The notes: generated by a model from the sequence alone, not told the origin. Shown: positions 1 through 8,269, numbered from the stretch's first letter. The stretch: DNA of 9,981 nucleotides from Candidatus Magasanikbacteria bacterium CG_4_10_14_0_2_um_filter_41_10 (GCA_002792995.1 PFPJ01000025.1:1-9981), one strand, 5' to 3'. Program-made: numbers and translations.

Positions 1-400
1 TTGTTGATTCCAGTTTTCCTGATAGTAAATAGTCTTCTTTTATTGGTTGCTGTGCCATCTTCGGATAAATACACGATGAACCGAGAAACAACAATTTTTT
101 TACACCATGCACGTATGACTGATGAATCACATTGTTTTGTATTTGTAAATTGTCGTAGATAAATTCCGCAGGATACGTGTTATTTGCAAGAATGCCTCCT
201 ACTTTTGCGGCAGCAAGAAACACATACTCTGGTTTTTCTGTTTCAAAAAAGGAGACAACAGCTTTTTCATCTCGCAAATCGAGCTCACTGAGTGTTCTTG
301 TCACAATAGAGGTGTACCCATCTTTTTCTAGTGCACGAACTATCGCTGAGCCTACCATACCACGATGTCCGGCAACGTATATCTTTGCATTCTTTTCCAT
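1..400 (-). CDS. fcl: GDP-L-fucose synthase, N-terminal part (runs off the window)
   Basis: This is a NADPH-dependent epimerase/reductase of the extended SDR family. It turns GDP-4-keto-6-deoxy-D-mannose, the product of the preceding gene, into GDP-L-fucose in the cytoplasm. Only the first 133 codons are present; the family is usually about 310-320 residues, so the C-terminal substrate domain is missing. The Rossmann motif GHRGMVG is at residues 11-17, the AAAKVGGI segment at about 63-70, and the GSSCIYP motif with the catalytic serine at 107-113. The Tyr and Lys of the catalytic triad would lie just beyond the window edge. The ATG is three bases after the gmd stop, so the two genes are surely co-transcribed and probably translationally coupled. 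I see no clear Shine-Dalgarno sequence. Identity is clear from the motifs and the gmd neighbour; I cannot judge whether the missing part is intact. Confidence 0.93.
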   Translation of the reverse strand, partial: MEKNAKIYVAGHRGMVGSAIVRALEKDGYTSIVTRTLSELDLRDEKAVVSFFETEKPEYVFLAAAKVGGILANNTYPAEFIYDNLQIQNNVIHQSYVHGVKKLLFLGSSCIYPKMAQQPIKEDYLLSGKLEST

Positions 401-403
401 ATA

Positions 404-1456
404 TTAGGATATATACTTCTGTGGATCTACCTGCGTCTCTTCAAACTCTGCACGAAGCATCATGTCTATCAATTCATGAAATCCTACTGTCGGTTTCCAT
501 CCAAGTACTTCCTTTGCCTTTGTTGCGTTCCCGATTAGTTTATCAACTTCTGCAGGACGAAAATACTTTTCATCAATTTCTATAATGGTTTTCCCGGAAT
601 TTTTGTCGATTCCTTTTTCGTGAAGTCCTTTTCCTTTCCATTCGATATCTATCCCTACTTTTTTGCCAGCATATTCCAAAAATTCTCGTACACTATGTGT
701 CTCTCCTGTCGCAATTACATAATCATCTGGTGTGTCTTGTTGAAGCATGAGCCACATCGCTTCTACATAATCTTTTGCATATCCCCAGTCACGCATAGCA
801 TCAAGATTTCCAAGATATAGTTTTTCTTGCTTGCCAAGAACAATATTTGCAAGTGCATGCGTAATTTTTTTTGTCACAAAGGTTCCTCCACGCCGTGGAG
901 ATTCGTGATTGAACAGTATCCCATTGCATGCAAACAGATCGTATGATTCTCGGTAATTTACGGTCAACCAATGTGCATACACTTTTGCAGCAGCATACGG
1001 ACTGCGTGGATAAAATGGTGTTGTTTCTGTTTGTGGTGTTTCCCGAACTTTCCCAAACATTTCAGAAGAACCAGCCTGATAAAATTTTGTTTTAATTTCA
1101 CTATCTTTAATAGCATCCAACAATCTCAATGTTCCAAGCCCATCAACATTCCCCGTATATTCAGGTTGTTCAAAACTTACCTGGACATGACTTTGGGCAC
1201 CAAGATTGTAAATCTCATTAGGATGAATTCGTTCGATGATACGACTTACATTACTTCCATCACTCAGATCTCCATAATGAAGGATAAGGCGAACATTTTT
1301 TTCATGCGGATCTTGATAAAGATGATCAATGCGTTCAGTATTAAAACTACTCGACCGACGGATAATACCATGGACTTCATATCCCTTTTCTAGAAGAAAT
1401 TCTGCCAAATAAGACCCATCTTGTCCTGTAATTCCAGTTATCAAGGCTTTTTTCAT
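404..1456 (-). CDS. gmd: GDP-mannose 4,6-dehydratase
   Basis: The 350-residue protein is full length for this family (about 345-373). It dehydrates GDP-D-mannose to GDP-4-keto-6-deoxy-D-mannose, the branch point for GDP-L-fucose, GDP-D-rhamnose and related sugars. The Rossmann NADP-binding motif GITGQDG is at residues 8-14, followed by the family's IIRRSSSFNT stretch (31-40). GSSEMFG (129-135) carries the active-site Ser and Glu, and Y154 and K158 form the YxxxK pair in RSPYAAAK. LFNHESPRRG (181-190) and NLDAMRDWGYAKDY (217-230) are family signatures. It starts 4 bases after the ligase-like gene's stop and ends 3 bases before fcl, in a tightly packed operon. The following fcl shows the product is directed to GDP-L-fucose. 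There is only a weak AGAG upstream of the ATG and no good Shine-Dalgarno. Identification is very secure. Confidence 0.97.
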   Translation of the reverse strand: MKKALITGITGQDGSYLAEFLLEKGYEVHGIIRRSSSFNTERIDHLYQDPHEKNVRLILHYGDLSDGSNVSRIIERIHPNEIYNLGAQSHVQVSFEQPEYTGNVDGLGTLRLLDAIKDSEIKTKFYQAGSSEMFGKVRETPQTETTPFYPRSPYAAAKVYAHWLTVNYRESYDLFACNGILFNHESPRRGGTFVTKKITHALANIVLGKQEKLYLGNLDAMRDWGYAKDYVEAMWLMLQQDTPDDYVIATGETHSVREFLEYAGKKVGIDIEWKGKGLHEKGIDKNSGKTIIEIDEKYFRPAEVDKLIGNATKAKEVLGWKPTVGFHELIDMMLRAEFEETQVDPQKYIS

Positions 1457-1460
1457 ATGA

Positions 1461-3524
1461 TTACTCTTGTGTTGCGTGAATAGTCGCGGTGGCAGATGCC
1501 ATAAGTGCTTGTTTCAATTTTTGCCCTTGGTCATCAAAGGTGAGACCCTGTGCTTCGGCATCATTCATAACCGCAAGTCCTTTGTCATTTCGTCCCATGA
1601 CTGCATATTGGAGTGCGAGACGCCACCATGATTCAGCAATCTTTGGGTCATCCTCCACGACCTGCTGGAGTAATACGATGGCTTCATCATTTTTACCAAG
1701 TTGGTGCTTGATATTTGCAAGCGCAAAGACCACTTGTTGACGCTTTGGAGACAACGTATGTGCTGTTTCAAGATATGATTCTGAAGACAGTACAAGCGTC
1801 GGGTCTGACATAATATCAGATCCCTTTCTATCCAATTCTGCAAGTAAAATGTATAAACGAATATCCAAGGGATGCAATATCACATTTTTTTTCAATTGTT
1901 CTACAGCAAGCTGGTAGAGTGCTTGTGTATCTTTGAGTGGTATCTTTGTCTGATATTGCGTTAAAAAGGAATCAACTGTTCGTGAGAAATCATTGCGAAC
2001 ATCGTCAATGTGAGGTGTTGGAATCTTTGCGGCCTCAGGGAAAGACGTAATTGCGGTTGCTGGATTTGAACGAAGTTGTTGCAGTACGCTCAAAGCGCGG
2101 GTATTCGCTCGTGCAGGATTGATATCTGTTGCATAAACTAAAATAGAGGTCACCACTATCAATGTCACCGCCATACCAGAAGAAACCATGCCACTTCCTT
2201 TCACTATTTTTTTCCCATTTTCAATTGGAGACATTGTCACCATACTATTGACAAATGCCAACGTAAAGAAAAAATAAAGATAGGATGTTGGATTTTCAAA
2301 TACAAAAGCATTGTGAATAAAATGAGCAACAAGAAATGCACTACTCATGATAAAGATATGGATATCGACCTGCCCTCGTCTATAGGCTCGCCACAACACA
2401 GTAATAGGGATAATAAACAATGATAAGTACAATACAAGACCTATGATTCCCTGAACTGCAAGTGTATTGAAAATTGCACTGTGAGCATTATCAAACCATG
2501 TCTCCCCCCACCCATGCTCAAGAAATTGTGGACGATACAGTTGATCAAATGCATAATAATAATTATTTGGTCCCCATCCAAAAATAGGCTTTTCCTTCCA
2601 ACCCTCAATAGCGACCCCCCATGCCATGACGCGCGTATCTGCTGTTCCAGAAGTCAGCTGTGTATTCACAAGTCTGCCAACAGCAGGCAAGTGCTGTACA
2701 AAATCTGTTTTGCGAAATGCGAATAAAGCGACGACAATAAAAAGCCCCACCCCCATGAGATACATCGCTCTCTGTCGCAGTGTGCGATATGCAGGATCTC
2801 GAAGAAAAAGAATATATAAAAAGAGTGCTACGGCAATAAAGGCGATCAATCCCAATAATGTTCCTCGTGTTCCTCCCCAAAAAATACCACCAAATCCAAG
2901 AAGGATCCCTGCCAGATAAAACCAAAACCATGCCGAATCTCGTTTCTCTTTGAGAATCAATAATACACTTACAAAAACGAGAAAGAGACCAAACCCACTA
3001 TAATAAATTGCATTCCCCAATGTAGCCGATACTCGATGAGACGAACCGTTTAGTAATAAATTTGGGGAGACATATACCTGCATAAAACCAATAAACATCA
3101 CTAAAATCCCCGACAACAAAAAGATACGGAGCAACAAACGCCATTCTGTCCATGTTTTGTATACTGACGTCAGGACAAGATAATATATACCAAAATGAAC
3201 CAATGTAAACAGCCCAAGCATGCGTTCATGATTATCCCAAAAGCTTCGGTACCAATCCACACCAATAAACGTGGAGAGAGCTAGGCTCACAAAAAAAAGA
3301 AATACACAGACAGTCATTGATTTCATGCGAAGTTTGTATGTTTGACTGTCAGCCACAATAAGCAAGAGCCACCCAGCAAACATAAACAAAGCAAGAGACC
3401 GAAATAATAAAATCTTTGGGACAATAAAAGGAAAAATAAATGTGGACGGCAATACAACAAGAGGCACTAAAAATGTAAGACCAATCAATACATCTACAAT
3501 TTGTCTAAGTATTTGTTTTCTCAT
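1461..3524 (-). CDS. O-antigen ligase-like polytopic membrane protein with C-terminal TPRs
   Basis: The protein has 687 residues. About a dozen hydrophobic segments fill residues 10-430, with one more at about 447-465, followed by a soluble, presumably extracytoplasmic C-terminal part. The layout fits the Wzy_C/O-antigen ligase superfamily (WaaL, PglL-type oligosaccharyltransferases), which transfer glycans from a polyprenyl carrier to lipid or protein. Family-like features are GGTRG with R220 (217-221), R298, GWGPNNYYYAF (316-326) in the large outer loop, and H348 in FDNAHS before a G-rich membrane helix. This matches the essential Arg/His pattern known for WaaL. Residues about 575-660 hold helical TPR-like repeats (a 'LANIKHQLGKNDEAIVLLQ' unit, then 'WWRLALQYAVMGRNDKGLA'). 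It is second in the operon, three bases behind the cysteine-rich protein. The acceptor cannot be read from the sequence: it may be lipid, the surface-layer protein, or a polymerising glycan (Wzy-like activity). Confidence 0.85.
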   Translation of the reverse strand: MRKQILRQIVDVLIGLTFLVPLVVLPSTFIFPFIVPKILLFRSLALFMFAGWLLLIVADSQTYKLRMKSMTVCVFLFFVSLALSTFIGVDWYRSFWDNHERMLGLFTLVHFGIYYLVLTSVYKTWTEWRLLLRIFLLSGILVMFIGFMQVYVSPNLLLNGSSHRVSATLGNAIYYSGFGLFLVFVSVLLILKEKRDSAWFWFYLAGILLGFGGIFWGGTRGTLLGLIAFIAVALFLYILFLRDPAYRTLRQRAMYLMGVGLFIVVALFAFRKTDFVQHLPAVGRLVNTQLTSGTADTRVMAWGVAIEGWKEKPIFGWGPNNYYYAFDQLYRPQFLEHGWGETWFDNAHSAIFNTLAVQGIIGLVLYLSLFIIPITVLWRAYRRGQVDIHIFIMSSAFLVAHFIHNAFVFENPTSYLYFFFTLAFVNSMVTMSPIENGKKIVKGSGMVSSGMAVTLIVVTSILVYATDINPARANTRALSVLQQLRSNPATAITSFPEAAKIPTPHIDDVRNDFSRTVDSFLTQYQTKIPLKDTQALYQLAVEQLKKNVILHPLDIRLYILLAELDRKGSDIMSDPTLVLSSESYLETAHTLSPKRQQVVFALANIKHQLGKNDEAIVLLQQVVEDDPKIAESWWRLALQYAVMGRNDKGLAVMNDAEAQGLTFDDQGQKLKQALMASATATIHATQE

Positions 3525-3527
3525 ACC

Positions 3528-4301
3528 CTATATATTTTCTAAAAGTAAAGAATCAGTCATACTATGTTCAGCGATGGTGTTACAAAAGGATTCATCCTTG
3601 CAATGATCAATGTATAGATGATGATGTTCGTCAATATAGGGAATAAAAATTCCTTCAATCTTTTTTGAATCTTTTTTGGAAAAAATTGTGTAGTACGGTT
3701 GTACAGAGGTATCAGAATCGTTCGACAAAAAACCTAAAGCACTCAATTTTTTTTCAAGTGTACCTTTTTGTTGCGAATTTTCTTTACACTCTTCGCACCA
3801 TGATGCGATGTCAGTATCCCATATTTCAAGGTCCTCTGTCGGGATATACGTTATTCTTGCCACGTCTCTCATCTTTGCATTCAACATGTCTACGACATCA
3901 ACATTGCGTATAGCATTTTCGGTATTCACTTTTGGATTGGCAATCTGAGCATCATAACAAAATGTGAGCGCTTTTCCTGGCACCACATAAATATCGTATC
4001 CATCTTTCACACAAGTTGCTGCAAAATGGTATCGATTGATCAAAGAATGGTATTCCTGAAGATTTTTTGGAGATTCTCCATTTATGTTTTCACATCTTCC
4101 CGTTTTTTCATTATATTGTGGGAAAATGTTGCCACAGGCACACAAATTATCTTGATATATCCCCCCGCTCATACCACACAATTCTTTTGTGTACGATAGT
4201 ACATCAGATTTGGGCCCAATTTTTTTTTGTACAATGATAAAAAGAAGGAATAAAACAAATATTCCAAACAAGAACATACCGATTTTATTTGATCGTTTCA
4301 T
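3528..4301 (-). CDS. Cysteine-rich membrane-anchored protein of unknown function
   Basis: I do not recognise this 257-residue protein. A short basic N-terminus (MKRSNK) leads into one hydrophobic segment at about 8-26, then a soluble domain that should lie outside the membrane. The domain carries ten cysteines (42, 54, 56, 70, 97, 115, 169, 172, 234, 240), including a CxC (54/56) and a CxxC (169/172), which suggests disulfides or a redox or metal site. A YIDEHHHLYIDHC stretch (222-234) is histidine- and acid-rich. The frame is open upstream to an ATG at 4394, but that start lies upstream of the promoter at 4329-4357 and abuts the previous gene's terminator. The start at 4301, about 21 bases after the expected transcription start and directly before the membrane segment, is therefore preferred. 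It is first in the operon with the ligase-like protein, gmd and fcl, so a role in envelope glycan assembly is plausible but not shown. Confidence 0.8.
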   Translation of the reverse strand: MKRSNKIGMFLFGIFVLFLLFIIVQKKIGPKSDVLSYTKELCGMSGGIYQDNLCACGNIFPQYNEKTGRCENINGESPKNLQEYHSLINRYHFAATCVKDGYDIYVVPGKALTFCYDAQIANPKVNTENAIRNVDVVDMLNAKMRDVARITYIPTEDLEIWDTDIASWCEECKENSQQKGTLEKKLSALGFLSNDSDTSVQPYYTIFSKKDSKKIEGIFIPYIDEHHHLYIDHCKDESFCNTIAEHSMTDSLLLENI

Positions 4302-4328
4302 AGTTGTAATTTTGATGTATCTTTCAAG

Positions 4329-4357
4329 AGTGTACCACGCACTTTTTTTAGTGTCAA
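4329..4357 (-). promoter_or_regulatory. Sigma70-type promoter of the glycan operon
   Basis: Read on the minus strand, a consensus -35 TTGACA (4357-4352) is followed by exactly 17 bases and a -10 TACACT (4334-4329, four of six consensus bases). Transcription would begin near 4322 and leave a leader of about 21 bases before the ATG at 4301. It sits just downstream of the terminator that ends the surface-layer-like gene, exactly where a new transcription unit must begin. It also rules out the longer start at 4394. Confidence 0.8.
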
Positions 4358-4395
4358 AGGGAAACCCTCTATGTAACAAACACATATCAGACAAT

Positions 4396-4428
4396 AAAAA
4401 GACCCCGCAATGCGGGGTCTTTTTTTTT
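4396..4428 (-). terminator. Intrinsic terminator after the surface-layer-like gene
   Basis: A perfect GACCCCGC/GCGGGGTC stem (4401-4408 with 4412-4419) closes a three-base loop. It is flanked by an A run and a T run, so the stem extends through A-T pairs and is followed by a T tract on either strand. It lies 24 bases past the stop of the 1249-codon gene. On the minus strand the transcript ends in five Us. The opposite orientation has a nine-T run and could also work, but no plus-strand gene points into it. Confidence 0.93.
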
Positions 4429-4451
4429 CTTGTCTCTACAAGTAATTCAAA

Positions 4452-7400
4452 CTAGAATCCTTTTGAGAGAGAAGATCCTGATATTTCGTACGAGTCAGAT
4501 GCATTGTATGGACCTGAGTTCGTAGCTGAATTGGCAGGTGTAAAGTAGTAGTAGAAGTAACCACCGCTCCAATCCACTTCGTATCCAACGTCAGCAGCAG
4601 TAAAGCTTTTACCAGTGCTTCCACCAATAATAGCAGAAACATTGACACTACCTGTTGATTTACCAACCAATACACTATTTGTATTAGCAGTAACAATGAA
4701 CGTTCGTGTTCCACCTGCTGGGATGGTAAGACCATTTTCCATCAGGCTGTTTACATCATTCGAACTATCAAATGATGTTGATGTTGCACTGTCAGTTTCT
4801 ACAGAACAACTTGTTACATTAGCTCCACCAGCCATACATTGTGACTGATTTCGAGCCAATTGTGTTCCAAGACCACCAGTTTCATTAGCTTCCCAAAGTT
4901 GGAAATCACTAATGGTACCAGTACTGCCAAGTGAAGAGGTAAGACCTGTTACTGTTACATCAACAGTCGTACTCGAGAAAATCAATGGTACTGTACCAGG
5001 ATTTGTTACTGAGAACGAGAATACCTTTGCCTGTGTACCCAATGCCAAGACAGTACCAAGATCAACAGAATTGATCACTGGTTGTGTATCTTGGTACAGG
5101 TAATACGTAGATGTAGGTGATGAGAATGTCACACCAGTGGTTGTAATGTTTGAACCACCACCTGTGTAGACTTCGAGATCATTCGTACTTGTAGCACCAA
5201 TTGACCATGCACTTACATCTTCTGGAGTCATTGTTCCAGAAGCATTGATTTTACCTTTCAAGAGAAGGTACTTTGTACTGTTTGCTGGAGCAGTCCAGTT
5301 AAGTCCACTGAACTCTACATATCCACCACTACTAATGTAGCTTCCTGTAGAAAGTGGAGTCGTCAAGTTTGCAGAATCATAGAGAGACAGATCACCAAAA
5401 TTGGTAGATGCTGTATCAATTGCAAGGGCTTGAGTACCAGTTGTGTTGAGGTAGAAACGCAACTTATTGAAGGTTGCATCCTCATACAACGTAGCAACTT
5501 GCCACTTACCAAGTTGTACTGCGCTTGTTCCACTTGGAGTCATGATCTTTGAGACAGTCGATGCATCAGTAAATCCGGTAACAGTCACAGTAGCTGTTCG
5601 AACCGTGTTTGTCTGTGCAGCATATCCAGTCGTATCATCAGCAGAACTCTGTGTCAAATCACCAATCCATGTCAATGATGACAAAGTTGCTATCAACGTG
5701 CTAGCTGATGGTGCAGTTGAAAGAACATTTGCTTTCAACTGAAGTTTTACAGTACCACTCTTAGCAAGAGTCAAGTTGTTGAATGTGAATGAGTTTGAAC
5801 TTGATGCTGCTGTACTAATAGTTGAACCAAGCTGTACACCATCTGCCCAGAGAGTCACATTCTGAATATCATCTGAAGCGAGGATACCAGCTGTTCCAGC
5901 CAAGCTAAATGATGCTGCTGTGACAGCCATGCCTTGTGCACTTGGAGCTTTCACAGTCCATTGTCCAAGAAGGTTGTTTGATCCAGTAGACAAGTTTCCA
6001 TCACCAACAGAAGTATCCTTAGAAATTGTAATCGTATTTCCACTCATGGTGAGGTTATTTGCAGCAGTAAGTGAACTGCTAGGTTTGTTGTCCTGGTAAT
6101 CCTTCGTAGACAAACGCTTGAGGTACATGTTACCAAGTTCAGCTTGGTATTCAGATGTACTTACAGCAGCTGTGTCAAGTGACCCAACAATCTCGAAGAC
6201 TTTTGTCTCTCCAGAAGGGATCGTGACATAACTAGACAATGTATACTGTGTACTTGCAGTACTATACAAAGCATTGCTTGCAGCACTAGTCGTAAGAACA
6301 GTAGAACCATCTACTACGAGTTTTACGTTTCCAGTAAGTCGAGTAGCAACAGAACTTGTTGCAACGAGAAGACCAACTTTACGAACTTCAATAGATTCTC
6401 CTACAGCGCGAACCTCAAATTTTCCAAGGCTTACGTCAGTAGAACCTGGAGAAAGTTGTCCTGCAGCTGAATCAGATTTCTTTGAAACAGTTACAGTACC
6501 AGCTTTCAACTTGAAATATCCGCTCGTAGAACTTACAGCACTCCATGTACCACCATCAGCATCAGTTGGGAGAATATAATACTGTGTATCTCCATCTTTG
6601 ACACTGAGGTCGTAATCATTTTGCAGCTGCATACGGAACCAACGTCCAGCGCCGTCCATAACAGTTGCTTTCACTGTCAATGTTCGGTTGCTTCCTTTTG
6701 GAATGTTGTATCCACCATTAACCATAATGGTAACATACCGATCACTCATGGAAACTGATGAACCGAGCAATGTGTTGTCTGGAGCGTACAATTCGAAGTT
6801 TTGGAGGTCTGAGTCTTGGACACTACCTTCTACGTAGAAGATAAGTCGTTCAACGTTACCATCATTGATACCAGATTCAGTAAATTTGAATTTGGCAACT
6901 TCTTTGGTTTCTCCAATTTCGATCTGTCCAGAATCTGCAGCAACAGGTTCACCTGATTGTCCACCAACAGATTGACCTTGAACACTTACAGCGGAAAGAC
7001 TAGCTGTTCCATCGGTAAGTCCAAAAGTACCACTGCTAAGAGGAAATGATCCTGAAACAGTTGCAGTTGTGTCAACATCAGTTGATGCTGCAATTTGTGC
7101 TCCAACAGTACCACTGGTAGCGCTAGAATCAAAGTTGAATGCAATAGTAACAGATTTGCTACTGTTTGCAGGAACAACGATAGAACCGCCTCCAAAACCG
7201 ATGGTTACTTTATTGTCAGAGTTGAATGATGACATGACATCACCTTTTCGGTATCCGTCAAGCCATACACTTACGCCGTTTACACGTGCGTTTGCAATAA
7301 GACCAGTTTTTCGAACAGTAAGACCTTTTACTTCTACAGATTTATCACCTGCACGAAATGTAACTTTCAACAATGAATTGTTTACAGTTGATGCTGACAA

Positions 7401-8201
7401 CGTGCTTACAGCAGGCGTATCAGCAGAAAGGCTTACCGTCAATGCTCCTCCGTCTACTGGCGTACCAGGAGTTCCGAGACCACCACCCTGTGAAGGGTCA
7501 GCAGTAACAGATGCAGCAGTAACAGAGTTGACGTTCAATTCAAGAGCGTCAATGAGACTTGCTGCTGGAGTTTGAACACTTGCTTTTACAAAAGCTGGAA
7601 GTGTTCCATCAACAGTTGTGAGTTTTCCATCCACGACAGTATAGATCGTGTCAGAATCAGCACGCTTTACGAGCATACCATCATGGATACCACTCACTGT
7701 TGCACCGGTCGTATAGTTTGGCCAGTGGAAATCATGGATATCACGGAGCAGACTGCCCCAGTTATCACCGTAAAGTGCTTGTACTTCAGCGCCACTAATT
7801 GGGTAACGCATGTTGCCAGGTCCGACAGCAAATACTTCTGGAGCGATGTTTACCTTGACGAGACGTGAGCCTGGTCGGTAATCAACACCAGATGGGTTTA
7901 CTGCGTTTGGGTATGCACTTACACATGTCTGATCGATTTCAACAACACCTGAGAAATCATTGTACCAAGTGTGGAAAACGTCAGAAGATGAGAAGTACAT
8001 TCTTTTCATGTCTGCATTGATGAGATAGACAGCTGTGTTTCCTGGTACTTTGAACAGGTCACCAGCTTCGAGTGATGGACATTCAGCAGCATTAGCAGCA
8101 AGAGGTGCTGCGAGTGCAGAAAGACCAATACTCCAGGCTATCGTCATAACAACGACAGACCATGTAAATGCCTTTTTTGTAAGGTTAATTACATCAGTCA
8201 T
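4452..8201 (-). CDS. Surface-layer-like secreted protein with Ig-like repeats
   Basis: This very large protein (1249 residues) begins with a signal peptide: basic start, hydrophobic stretch 13-34, and probable cleavage near AANA-AEC at 38-40. The N-domain (about 41-215) has three similar L(F/V)K...(V/I)(Y/F) strand units at about 47, 111 and 174, plus WY.DFSG and YGDNWG motifs of the kind seen in CPR surface-layer proteins. A Gly/Pro linker (about 235-255) leads to roughly six beta-sandwich repeats at about 275-400, 433-540, 590-690, 743-845, 895-1002 and 1058-1195. Each ends in a pattern like 'ipaGsskTl.lka'. There are only four cysteines (41, 93, 1122, 1132), as one pair at each end. Ser, Thr, Ala, Gly and Val dominate, and Lys/Arg are sparse. 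I see no LPXTG or other sorting signal, so it probably self-assembles or binds the envelope through a domain. An adhesin or other structural surface protein is the main alternative. It is monocistronic, with its own terminator. Confidence 0.85.
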   Translation of the reverse strand: MTDVINLTKKAFTWSVVVMTIAWSIGLSALAAPLAANAAECPSLEAGDLFKVPGNTAVYLINADMKRMYFSSSDVFHTWYNDFSGVVEIDQTCVSAYPNAVNPSGVDYRPGSRLVKVNIAPEVFAVGPGNMRYPISGAEVQALYGDNWGSLLRDIHDFHWPNYTTGATVSGIHDGMLVKRADSDTIYTVVDGKLTTVDGTLPAFVKASVQTPAASLIDALELNVNSVTAASVTADPSQGGGLGTPGTPVDGGALTVSLSADTPAVSTLSASTVNNSLLKVTFRAGDKSVEVKGLTVRKTGLIANARVNGVSVWLDGYRKGDVMSSFNSDNKVTIGFGGGSIVVPANSSKSVTIAFNFDSSATSGTVGAQIAASTDVDTTATVSGSFPLSSGTFGLTDGTASLSAVSVQGQSVGGQSGEPVAADSGQIEIGETKEVAKFKFTESGINDGNVERLIFYVEGSVQDSDLQNFELYAPDNTLLGSSVSMSDRYVTIMVNGGYNIPKGSNRTLTVKATVMDGAGRWFRMQLQNDYDLSVKDGDTQYYILPTDADGGTWSAVSSTSGYFKLKAGTVTVSKKSDSAAGQLSPGSTDVSLGKFEVRAVGESIEVRKVGLLVATSSVATRLTGNVKLVVDGSTVLTTSAASNALYSTASTQYTLSSYVTIPSGETKVFEIVGSLDTAAVSTSEYQAELGNMYLKRLSTKDYQDNKPSSSLTAANNLTMSGNTITISKDTSVGDGNLSTGSNNLLGQWTVKAPSAQGMAVTAASFSLAGTAGILASDDIQNVTLWADGVQLGSTISTAASSSNSFTFNNLTLAKSGTVKLQLKANVLSTAPSASTLIATLSSLTWIGDLTQSSADDTTGYAAQTNTVRTATVTVTGFTDASTVSKIMTPSGTSAVQLGKWQVATLYEDATFNKLRFYLNTTGTQALAIDTASTNFGDLSLYDSANLTTPLSTGSYISSGGYVEFSGLNWTAPANSTKYLLLKGKINASGTMTPEDVSAWSIGATSTNDLEVYTGGGSNITTTGVTFSSPTSTYYLYQDTQPVINSVDLGTVLALGTQAKVFSFSVTNPGTVPLIFSSTTVDVTVTGLTSSLGSTGTISDFQLWEANETGGLGTQLARNQSQCMAGGANVTSCSVETDSATSTSFDSSNDVNSLMENGLTIPAGGTRTFIVTANTNSVLVGKSTGSVNVSAIIGGSTGKSFTAADVGYEVDWSGGYFYYYFTPANSATNSGPYNASDSYEISGSSLSKGF

Positions 8202-8245
8202 AATAATAATTACTAGTATACTTCACCTTCATTGCGCCCGCCCGA

Positions 8246-8254
8246 AATATAATA
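8246..8254 (-). promoter_or_regulatory. Possible -10 element of the surface-layer-like gene
   Basis: The minus strand reads TATTATATT here, which contains TATATT (five of six -10 bases) and TATTAT. It would give a leader of about 40 bases. No good -35 lies at 16-18 bases; the best are partial matches such as TTCATG. The nearby TTGACC (8267-8262) is only 7-10 bases away, too close for a sigma70 pair. Activator dependence or an alternative sigma factor could explain a weak -35. Confidence 0.3.
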
Positions 8255-8269
8255 CGGTATGGGTCAATG

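Noticed and set aside
4302..4394. In-frame extension of the cysteine-rich protein to an ATG at 4394 (31 more residues)
   Set aside because: The longer start lies upstream of a near-ideal promoter (4357-4329) and touches the terminator of the previous gene. The extension does not resemble a signal or domain, while the start at 4301 sits right before the membrane segment.
7069..7575. 168-codon open frame on the plus strand inside the surface-layer-like gene
   Set aside because: It is antisense to a well-supported coding region with clear repeats and signal peptide. The translation is low-complexity Pro/Thr/Val-rich, as expected from reading Thr/Ser/Ala/Gly-rich codons backwards, and there is no promoter or terminator for it.
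8246..8267. TTGACC plus TATATT read as a sigma70 promoter for the surface-layer-like gene
   Set aside because: The spacing is only 10 bases (7 to the alternative TATTAT), far from the required 16-18, so the two hexamers cannot serve as one promoter.
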